From Megasphaera sp. UBA5897 (lineage in GTDB: Bacteria > Bacillota > Negativicutes > Veillonellales > Megasphaeraceae), in assembly GCA_002431345.1 (NCBI GenBank), contig DJEN01000101.1, forward strand, positions 1 to 5,688: a DNA stretch of 5,688 nucleotides. The letters are read 5' to 3'. Below are positions 1 to 5,688 of the stretch, in pieces. Numbering within the stretch: the stretch's first letter is position 1; the number at the start of each line of letters is the position of its first letter. The notes beneath the pieces were generated by a model, which was given only the letters and a program-made list of their open reading frames with translations, was not told the DNA's origin and searched no databases. A program made the translations under genes and the position numbers.

Positions 1-57
1 AAAGTACACATTATTGTAAGACGTTGAAATATATGACTTATTACACAGAAAAATGAG

Positions 58-65
58 AAAGGAGG
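58..65 (+). promoter_or_regulatory. Strong ribosome binding site fixing a GTG start
   Basis: AAAGGAGG is a near-perfect complement to the 3' end of 16S rRNA. It lies 10 bases before the GTG at 76. An in-frame TAA at 70-72 rules out any start further upstream. The nearest ATG alternative (103, residue 10) has no comparable site, so GTG at 76 is the preferred start. Confidence 0.85.
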
Positions 66-75
66 TATCTAAGTA

Positions 76-1992
76 GTGCTGGTTACTATACGGGCTGACC
101 TGATGAAATTACAACAGTTAGGGGTGCTAGATACACTTTTTGTTGATAAAACGACTAAAAAGCATATCTTGTGGGGAACGAATGCATACCGTGCATATGG
201 AGAACGATATGCACAAGACAGTGAAATATTTGTGACCCTAGTCCTTTTTAATTCGTTCGATGTCATTAAAACGAGAGCAAGAAAAGCCGTTGAACAGCAA
301 GTGGATCGGACGAAGCTTCATGGAGAAGTAGCTACGCCGCTTTGGGTATGCAATAAGATGATTGATGCTATTGACTGCGACTGGTTTGGAATAGAAAAAT
401 TGCCCAATGATGCTTGGCAGCATATAGATACTCTTTTCCAGAGCACAAAAAAATCTTGGATGAAGTATGTCGATAATAAACGACTGGAAATTACGTGTGG
501 CGAAGCACCGTATCTCATACAACGATATGATGGAACGAATGGAAACATGATACCTGTAGAAGAACGAACAGGAATTTTAGATAGAAAGCTCCATGTCGTC
601 TCTGCTTATGCAGCAACACAAGAAAAATGGATTCATTGGGCTACTCGTGCTTTGGAAGCAACGTTTGGATATGAGTATCAAGGGGATAATCTTTTGATTG
701 CGAGAGTAAATGTTATCAAGACGATTATTGAATTTTATACACATAAATGGAATGAGATACCAGACGTAAGAATTTTAAAACGATTGGCAAATAAAGTTAC
801 GTGGAACTTGTGGCAAATGGATGGATTAACTGACACAATTCCTTGTCATAGGAATTTTATAGAAGAAATATCTCTTTTTGATGAACCGATTAAAAATATT
901 ACACCATCATTATGTAAGATTTATGACTGGAGAAATACGAAGAAAAGTATTGTATTTGCAACCATGAAAGGCAGGCAGACGGGTATGAAATTTGATTATG
1001 TAATTGGTAATCCGCCTTTTCAAGAAGATACTAAAGGTGCTGGTAGACAAGCAAGACCACTTTATAATTTGTTTTTTGAACAGATAAAAGATATGAGCCC
1101 TAAAAGTATTTCTTTAATTATGCCATCACGTTGGTTTTCTGGGGGGATGGGATTGAATAAATTTAGAGAAGAAATGATGAATGATCGTTCTATAAAAGTG
1201 ATTTTTGATTATACAAATGCTAAAGATTTATTTCCTAATAATAGTGTTAGTGGCGGAGTAAATTTTTTTGTATGGAAAAGTAATTATAAAGGAGATTGTA
1301 GATTTGTAAATACTACAAATGGTGTAAAAACAGAGTTAACACGACCATTGAATGAATTTTCTATATTAGTTAGATATAACCAGGCTGTTGATATTATTCG
1401 TAAGGTAAGATGTTGTACTCAAAGGTATCTTACTGATATAGCAAGTGGATTAATGCCATTTGGATTATCTACTAATTATCGTGGCAATATGAATAGAACT
1501 AACGATAATGAACTTATATTACATGCAACCAATGGATGCACATATATATCGAAGACGAAAATTAATAAGGGTTTTGAATATATTGATAAGTATAAGGTAT
1601 TAATAAGCAAGACAGGGGCAGAACACGCTGGGGAACCTAATAAAGAGGGAAAATTTAGAGTTATTCCATCTTCATTAAAGGTTATTGGCCCTAATGAGAT
1701 ATGTACACATTCTTATTTTTTGATAGGATCAACGGAAAAGAAAGAACTAGCAGAAAATATATGCAAGTATATGAAAACACAATTTGTTAGATTTTTAATG
1801 CTTATAGCTATGAGTGGATTTGGATTGTCAAAAAATACTCTTATTTTTGTTCCACTTCAAGATTTTACTAAAAACAGCGATATTGATTGGTCTCAAACAA
1901 TATTAAATATTGATCAGCAATTCTATAAAAAATATAAGATGACACAAGAAGAAATCAATTTTATTAAAAGCAATATAAAGGAGATGAGATAG
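76..1992 (+). CDS. Eco57I-type adenine-N6 DNA methyltransferase with fused target-recognition region
   Basis: Predicted to transfer a methyl group from S-adenosylmethionine to adenine N6 at a specific DNA site, protecting host DNA from the nuclease encoded next. Seen in the 638 residues: a motif X-like element GEVATPLWVCNKM (83-95), a variant motif I TCGEAPYL (140-147) in place of the usual ACGSGxFL, a helix GDNLLIARVN (203-212), catalytic motif IV NPPF (312-315) preceded by FDYVIG, and the following strand SLIMPSRW (346-353). The segment around 373-405 resembles the region after motif V in Eco57I methylases. Residues from about 430 to the end show no catalytic motif and probably form the target-recognition domain. 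No signal peptide or membrane segment is seen; it should be cytoplasmic. The next gene begins one base after the stop. From about position 1200 the gene is clearly richer in A+T than its front half, suggesting exchange of the recognition domain. The family is secure; the target sequence is unknown. Confidence 0.9.
   Translation: MLVTIRADLMKLQQLGVLDTLFVDKTTKKHILWGTNAYRAYGERYAQDSEIFVTLVLFNSFDVIKTRARKAVEQQVDRTKLHGEVATPLWVCNKMIDAIDCDWFGIEKLPNDAWQHIDTLFQSTKKSWMKYVDNKRLEITCGEAPYLIQRYDGTNGNMIPVEERTGILDRKLHVVSAYAATQEKWIHWATRALEATFGYEYQGDNLLIARVNVIKTIIEFYTHKWNEIPDVRILKRLANKVTWNLWQMDGLTDTIPCHRNFIEEISLFDEPIKNITPSLCKIYDWRNTKKSIVFATMKGRQTGMKFDYVIGNPPFQEDTKGAGRQARPLYNLFFEQIKDMSPKSISLIMPSRWFSGGMGLNKFREEMMNDRSIKVIFDYTNAKDLFPNNSVSGGVNFFVWKSNYKGDCRFVNTTNGVKTELTRPLNEFSILVRYNQAVDIIRKVRCCTQRYLTDIASGLMPFGLSTNYRGNMNRTNDNELILHATNGCTYISKTKINKGFEYIDKYKVLISKTGAEHAGEPNKEGKFRVIPSSLKVIGPNEICTHSYFLIGSTEKKELAENICKYMKTQFVRFLMLIAMSGFGLSKNTLIFVPLQDFTKNSDIDWSQTILNIDQQFYKKYKMTQEEINFIKSNIKEMR
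1977..1983 (+). promoter_or_regulatory. Ribosome binding site of the nuclease-helicase gene, inside the methyltransferase gene
   Basis: AAAGGAG sits 10 bases before the ATG at 1994 and lies within the last codons of the methyltransferase gene, whose TAG stop ends at 1992. Together with the one-base gap this supports translational coupling and a shared transcript. The next in-frame ATG (2039) has no such site. Confidence 0.8.
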
Positions 1993-1993
1993 C

Positions 1994-4900
1994 ATGAATA
2001 TTCAAAAGCAAATTCATCCCTATAAGCGTATTATTCCCATGATTTATGCTTATAACACTCCTGGTATTCCGTATCATGAAGGATGGACTAAGATTGGTTA
2101 TACAGATAGGCAAACTGTTGAAGAACGTATAAAACAACAGACACATACAGCTAATATTAGGACAGAACTGGCTTGGTGTGATAATGCGATGTATAAGGAC
2201 GGCTCTGGTGAATATTTTCATGATTATGATTTTCATACGTATTTAACATCCAGCAAAAATGTGCTAAGGGAACCAAGAACAGAATGGTTTAAAATCACCG
2301 GTTCCGTTTCACAACAGTATTTTAATGAATTCGCGACTAGAAAATATAAACTTTCCGAAGAAAAAATCGAGTATACATTACGAAAAGAACAACAAAAAGC
2401 AGTTGAGATGACTGAGTCATATTACCGAAGCGGTGGTGATGAATTTCTTTGGAATTGCAAGCCTCGTTTTGGTAAGACATTATCGGCGTATGATTTAATT
2501 AGAACCATGAAGTTTAAACACGTTCTTGTTGTTACCAATCGGCCATCTATTGCAAATTCTTGGGCAGAAGATTTCCAAAAATTTATTAGTTGGCGAAAAC
2601 CACGAATGCTTTTTGTCTCTGATTCAGATGCTTTAAAAGAAAAAAATGGAGTTTTTACAAGAAATAAATACATAGATTATTGTCTAAAGAATAAATCAGA
2701 AGATATACCCTATATTTGTTTTGAATCCTTACAAAATTTGAAAGGCTCTGCTTTCTTGGGCGGAAAATTCGATAAATTGGAATGGATAACAAAAGCTCGC
2801 TTTGATTTACTTATTGTAGATGAATCACAAGAAGGGGTAGATACCAAGAAAACAGAGAAAGCCTTTAAAGAAATTCGCCGTATTCATACGTTGTATTTAT
2901 CTGGTACTCCATTTAAACAATTGGCAGAAGGACGTTTTTCTAGCAGTCAAATTTATAATTGGACTTATGCCGATGAACAACAAGCTAAAACTGCATGGCA
3001 TAGTGAGACGATAAATCCGTATGAACGCCTTCCTCGATTATCTATGTTTACCTATCAAATTTCCCCTATGCTTACAGGACAATTAAGGCAAGGCATTGAT
3101 TTTTCAGAGGATGAACATAGGGATTATGCATTTGATTTGAATGAGTTTTTTAGTACGAATGAATCTGGAAAATTTGTTCATGAAGATGAGATAAAGAAAT
3201 TTATTCATGCCCTGTCTACGCAAAAAAAATATCCTTTTTCTACGCCGGAACTGCGAAAGCAATTAGCACATACCATGTGGTACATGAATCGTATATCCAG
3301 TGCGAAGGCGTTAGAAAAGCTACTGAAGGATGATCCTGTCTTTTGTGAATATAAGGTTGTTATTGCAGCTGGTAATGTGAAGCAAAATAATGAGGTTTCT
3401 GAAGCGGAAAATCAGAAACAATCTAAAGCATATGATTTGGTGAAGCAATCTATCAAAAATTATGATAAGACCATAACGATTACAGTAGGACAGCTTACGG
3501 TAGGTGTGACCATTCCGGAATGGAGTGGTGTACTTATGCTATGCAATTTACAAAGCCCATCAGCCTATATGCAGGCGGCTTTTAGAGCACAGAATCCATG
3601 TAGCTATACAGCAGAAGATGGAAAGCGATATATGAAGGAAACGGCATATGTTTTTGATTTTGATCCTGCTCGTACGTTAATTATCTATGACCAGTTTGCC
3701 AACGATTTAATGCAAGACACGGTAAATGGTAGTGGAACAATAGAAAATCGTAAAAAAAATATCAAACGACTACTGAACTTTTTCCCTGTCTTAGGGGAAG
3801 ATGACCAAGGAACTATGATCGAGTTGGATGCGGCTAAAGTTCTATCTATTCCAAGAAGGCTAAAATGCACAGAAGTAGTCCGTCGTGGTTTTATGTCCAA
3901 TTTCCTATTTGCCAATATTACCAATGTTTTTGGAGCTCCTAACGAAGTGCAAGCAATTTTGCAAAAAATTATACCAGTTCAGGAAAATTCGAACTCAAAA
4001 AATTTGTCAACTCCACCGGATATTCCATTAGATGAGAATGGTAATGTCGCTTTGCCGGATGCGATGGTTATTGGTCAATCACAAGATATCTTCGGAGATA
4101 AAATCTATGGTGAAATCAATGAACATTTGGAACAGTCAATGCAGGATGTAATCCATACAACAACGTTAAATACAACTCACGATCAAATACGTCAAACTAT
4201 TGATGATTATAAAAGACAAGTAAAAGATATGATTACCGCAGCCGTGATGCCCCCTTTATCTGAACAATACGGACTGAACAAATCTCAGCAAAAAAAAGCC
4301 GCAAAGAATATTGCTGTTACTATTGATGATACATTTGATGTAATTGCCGACGATTATATGAAGAACACCAATATTGCGCGAATAAAATATCAACATAGCC
4401 TTGAAGAGGCAGGAACATCCAAACAAGTCAAAGAAGCAGAAGATAAGTTAAAGGATATTATGCAAGCTGCATTGGATACGATGAATCAAAGTATGAAAAA
4501 AGCGACGCAAGAAATTGTGGATAATAAGCCTAAGGATTTGGTTAGGCAATTAGAACATCATAAAGCAGAACAAAAAAAGAAAAGCTATGAAGATAAAATT
4601 CGTGACCATTTAAGAGGTTTTTCTCGAACGATTCCCAGTTTTCTGATGGCCTATGGCAATAGAGAATTTACGCTAAAAAATTTAGATAAAGGTATTGAAC
4701 CTAAGGTTTTTGAAGAAGTCACGGGAATCACAATGGAAAATTTTCGCCTTCTTAGAGATGGTGGCGACATTTTTGATGAAAAAACCGGTGAAATGATTCC
4801 TTTTAAAGGACAATTATTTAATGAACAAGTATTTAATGATTCAGTTCAAGAATTTTTGGATAAAAAAGAAGCATTAGCTAATTATTTTGATGAAGGGCAG

Positions 4901-5332
4901 ACACAAAATATTTTTGACTATATTCCACCACAGAAAACCAATCAAATTTTTACGCCTCGTTGGGTAGTAAAAAAGATGGTGGACCTCTTGGAAAAAGAAA
5001 ATCCGGAATGTTTTGCAGATCCCAATCATACGTTTGCAGACTTGTATATGAAATCGGGAATGTATATTGCCGAAATCGTTACCCGGCTTTATCAAAATAA
5101 GCAGATGAAGGAGTTATTCCCGGATAATGCGGAACGATTGAATCATATTTTTGCTAAGCAAGTATATGGATGTGCGCCGACAGAAATTATTTATCGTATT
5201 TGTCTGCGATATCTCCTTGGTTTTAGCGATAAGGTTCATATAAATACACATCATATTGAGCTTTGTGATACATTGGTATATGCTAAAAAAGGTAATCTGA
5301 TGGAAAAGATAAACCAGCTGTTTTGTATGTGA
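1994..5332 (+). CDS. GIY-YIG-like nuclease / superfamily 2 helicase restriction protein with C-terminal methyltransferase-like module
   Basis: Predicted restriction subunit: an ATP-driven DNA translocase joined to a nuclease. The N-terminus (about 16-100) resembles the GIY-YIG/T5orf172 fold, with IYAY (17-20), TKIGYT (32-37), a candidate catalytic Arg45 in ERIKQ, and a closing TEWF (96-99). Helicase motifs follow: LRKEQQKAV (129-137, Q-motif-like), Walker A CKPRFGKT (155-162), Walker B VDESQ (275-279), motif III SGTPF (303-307), motif V TVGQLTVGVTIPEW (497-510) and motif VI QAAFRAQN (527-534). Residues about 712-875 are charged and mostly helical, perhaps coiled coil. After a conserved-looking block HLRGFSRTIPSFLMAYG comes a partial methyltransferase-like module: FTPRWVVKKM (986-995), ADLYMKSG (1015-1022) where motif I would be, and VYGCAPTE (1057-1064). 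There is no NPPY/F, so it should not methylate. At 1112 residues and without frameshifts it looks intact. Cutting by the GIY-YIG-like domain is inferred. It could instead be a general anti-phage helicase, but the coupled methyltransferase favours restriction. Confidence 0.88.
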   Translation: MNIQKQIHPYKRIIPMIYAYNTPGIPYHEGWTKIGYTDRQTVEERIKQQTHTANIRTELAWCDNAMYKDGSGEYFHDYDFHTYLTSSKNVLREPRTEWFKITGSVSQQYFNEFATRKYKLSEEKIEYTLRKEQQKAVEMTESYYRSGGDEFLWNCKPRFGKTLSAYDLIRTMKFKHVLVVTNRPSIANSWAEDFQKFISWRKPRMLFVSDSDALKEKNGVFTRNKYIDYCLKNKSEDIPYICFESLQNLKGSAFLGGKFDKLEWITKARFDLLIVDESQEGVDTKKTEKAFKEIRRIHTLYLSGTPFKQLAEGRFSSSQIYNWTYADEQQAKTAWHSETINPYERLPRLSMFTYQISPMLTGQLRQGIDFSEDEHRDYAFDLNEFFSTNESGKFVHEDEIKKFIHALSTQKKYPFSTPELRKQLAHTMWYMNRISSAKALEKLLKDDPVFCEYKVVIAAGNVKQNNEVSEAENQKQSKAYDLVKQSIKNYDKTITITVGQLTVGVTIPEWSGVLMLCNLQSPSAYMQAAFRAQNPCSYTAEDGKRYMKETAYVFDFDPARTLIIYDQFANDLMQDTVNGSGTIENRKKNIKRLLNFFPVLGEDDQGTMIELDAAKVLSIPRRLKCTEVVRRGFMSNFLFANITNVFGAPNEVQAILQKIIPVQENSNSKNLSTPPDIPLDENGNVALPDAMVIGQSQDIFGDKIYGEINEHLEQSMQDVIHTTTLNTTHDQIRQTIDDYKRQVKDMITAAVMPPLSEQYGLNKSQQKKAAKNIAVTIDDTFDVIADDYMKNTNIARIKYQHSLEEAGTSKQVKEAEDKLKDIMQAALDTMNQSMKKATQEIVDNKPKDLVRQLEHHKAEQKKKSYEDKIRDHLRGFSRTIPSFLMAYGNREFTLKNLDKGIEPKVFEEVTGITMENFRLLRDGGDIFDEKTGEMIPFKGQLFNEQVFNDSVQEFLDKKEALANYFDEGQTQNIFDYIPPQKTNQIFTPRWVVKKMVDLLEKENPECFADPNHTFADLYMKSGMYIAEIVTRLYQNKQMKELFPDNAERLNHIFAKQVYGCAPTEIIYRICLRYLLGFSDKVHINTHHIELCDTLVYAKKGNLMEKINQLFCM

Positions 5333-5371
5333 GCGTCTGTTGGGTAAGCGTAGAAGAAATCGATAAATGAA

Positions 5372-5421
5372 AAAAGCCATGAACGCATGATATGATTTTT
5401 ATCCATACGTTCATGGCTTTT
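5372..5421 (+). terminator. Rho-independent terminator of the operon, probably bidirectional
   Basis: A perfect 14-base-pair inverted repeat: AAAAGCCATGAACG (5372-5385) pairs with CGTTCATGGCTTTT (5408-5421) around a 22-base loop. It begins 39 bases after the nuclease-helicase stop. The T-run on the + strand is short (TTTT then GAG). On the minus strand the stem is followed by TTTTT, so it could stop transcription from both sides. Confidence 0.8.
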
Positions 5422-5440
5422 GAGTTTATTATAACGCCTG

Positions 5441-5462
5441 AAAAAACCGCATACCTTGCGGT
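5441..5462 (-). terminator. Small terminator-like hairpin read on the minus strand
   Basis: ACCGCA (5446-5451) pairs with TGCGGT (5457-5462) around a five-base loop. On the + strand it is preceded by six A (5441-5446), so a leftward transcript would read the hairpin followed by six U, the form of a Rho-independent terminator. A six-pair stem is on the short side. No source promoter for a leftward RNA was identified. Confidence 0.45.
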
Positions 5463-5488
5463 ACACGGCCTTCTTCAAGATTAAATAT

Positions 5489-5536
5489 ACAGAGGAGAGT
5501 CGATGTACCACCATCGGACTATCTCTGTTTTTTATT
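5489..5536 (+). terminator. Second Rho-independent terminator on the + strand
   Basis: ACAGAG (5489-5494) pairs with CTCTGT (5523-5528). After a small internal loop AGTC (5498-5501) pairs with GACT (5517-5520), then GATG (5502-5505) with CATC (5512-5515), with G5516 bulged and a six-base loop. The stem runs straight into TTTTTTATT. This is a stronger + strand terminator than the one at 5372. It may back up the operon terminator or end a small RNA of its own. Confidence 0.7.
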
Positions 5537-5594
5537 GTATCATATTCGGCAGTAAAAAGAAACTGTATGACATAGAAATCTAGGATTTTTGAGC

Positions 5595-5623
5595 TTGCCG
5601 TCCGAACATAAATTTGTTAAACT
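5595..5623 (+). promoter_or_regulatory. Weak promoter candidate for the downstream gene
   Basis: TTGCCG (5595-5600) and TAAACT (5618-5623) are separated by 17 bases and match the sigma-70-type -35 and -10 consensus at about four of six positions each. Transcription would start near 5630, giving a leader of about 50 bases before the ATG at 5681. In A+T-rich DNA such matches arise by chance, so this is tentative. Confidence 0.3.
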
Positions 5624-5624
5624 T

Positions 5625-5649
5625 AATACATGAGGTAGTTCGATGTATT
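5625..5649. repeat. Short inverted repeat in the leader of the downstream gene
   Basis: AATACAT (5625-5631) and ATGTATT (5643-5649) are perfect inverted copies separated by 11 bases. It could be an operator or an RNA hairpin. The stem is A+T-rich and only seven pairs long, so function is uncertain. Confidence 0.35.
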
Positions 5650-5656
5650 CGGTTTT

Positions 5657-5672
5657 CCTTGCGAGAGCGAGG
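5657..5672 (+). promoter_or_regulatory. Hairpin that covers the ribosome binding site of the downstream gene
   Basis: CCTTGC (5657-5662) pairs with GCGAGG (5667-5672), one pair being G-U, around a GAGA tetraloop of the stable GNRA class. The 3' arm contains GAGG, part of the ribosome binding site GAGGTGAT for the ATG at 5681. When folded, the mRNA would hide this site. Such shielding is common in leaders of type I toxin mRNAs but is not exclusive to them. Confidence 0.55.
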
Positions 5673-5680
5673 TGATCAGC

Positions 5681-5688
5681 ATGAGTGT
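5681..5688 (+). CDS. Start of a gene cut off by the window edge; possibly a small holin-like toxin
   Basis: Only ATG AGT GT is present, encoding Met-Ser and an unfinished third codon. The ATG has a good ribosome binding site (GAGGTGAT, 5669-5676) four bases upstream, so a real start is likely. The leader with a shielded ribosome binding site and the Met-Ser opening fit the small holin-like toxins of Bacillota, from my memory of that family, but two codons cannot establish identity. It follows the terminators and is therefore probably not part of the restriction operon. Confidence 0.4.

Larger units (their letters stand above)
5333..5680. other. Intergenic region with several hairpins, no convincing gene
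   Basis: These 348 bases follow the restriction operon. I see no reading frame with a ribosome binding site and protein-like composition on either strand. The stretch holds three terminator-like hairpins (5372-5421, 5441-5462, 5489-5536), one weak promoter candidate (5595-5623), a short inverted repeat (5625-5649) and the leader of the next gene. The density of structure would allow a small or antisense RNA, but no good promoter for one was found. Confidence 0.6.

Noticed and set aside
14..44. Possible promoter TTGTAA / TATTAC for the operon
   Set aside because: Spacing is 19 bases and both boxes are weak. The real promoter may lie here or upstream of the window; the sequence does not decide.
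1141..1146. Run of six G in the methyltransferase gene as a phase-variation tract
   Set aside because: Six is short for a slippage-prone tract, and the frame is intact with a normal protein sequence across it.
76..5332. Membership in a BREX or DISARM defence island
   Set aside because: None of the partner genes (PglZ phosphatase, BrxC-like ATPase, DUF1998 or phospholipase D-like proteins) is in the window; the two genes form a self-contained restriction-modification pair.
5428..5433. Perfect TATAAT on the minus strand
   Set aside because: No acceptable -35 element lies 15-19 bases upstream and there is no extended -10 TG. A transcript from it would run straight into the hairpin at 5372-5421.
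5251..5514. Minus-strand open frame of 87 codons overlapping the end of the nuclease-helicase gene and the intergenic region
   Set aside because: It runs through two terminator hairpins and into the end of a well-supported gene on the other strand. No clear ribosome binding site or recognisable domain was seen.
5333..5680. CRISPR array or tracrRNA-like element in the intergenic region
   Set aside because: There are no regularly spaced direct repeats, and the terminator hairpin at 5489-5536 alone gives no reason to call a tracrRNA without a nearby cas gene.

Overview
The window carries a compact two-gene restriction-modification-like operon on the + strand, followed by a non-coding stretch of about 350 bases rich in hairpins and the first eight bases of another gene. 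Strong AAAGGAGG-type ribosome binding sites, a GTG start, moderately low G+C (about 30 to 41% by hand count in two samples) and Rho-independent terminators suggest a member of the Bacillota. The genus cannot be told from the sequence alone.

Layout. Positions 1-75 are a short leader ending in a near-perfect Shine-Dalgarno. Positions 76-1992 encode a 638-residue adenine-N6 DNA methyltransferase of the Eco57I type: a motif X-like element, a variant motif I, NPPF motif IV, and a C-terminal part that should recognise the target sequence. One base later, 1994-5332 encodes a 1112-residue protein. In order it has a GIY-YIG-like nuclease domain, a two-lobed superfamily 2 helicase/translocase, a long helical linker, and a C-terminal module resembling the front part of a methyltransferase without its catalytic motif. 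The two genes are almost certainly translated from one mRNA.

How they would work together (inference). The first protein should methylate host DNA at its target and read that target. The second should translocate on and cut DNA lacking the mark. There is no separate specificity gene, so target recognition probably lies in the methyltransferase C-terminus. The layout recalls a single-chain Type ISP enzyme (nuclease, helicase, coupler, methyltransferase, target recognition) divided over two chains, with a GIY-YIG-like nuclease as the cutter. I recognise this gene pair as recurring in bacterial genomes, but know of no characterised member.

The 3' intergenic region (5333-5680) holds three terminator-like hairpins, one of them oriented for the minus strand, a weak promoter candidate, and a hairpin with a GAGA tetraloop that buries the ribosome binding site of the gene starting at 5681. 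That arrangement fits a small type I toxin (holin-like family), but the gene is cut off by the window edge, so this remains a hypothesis.
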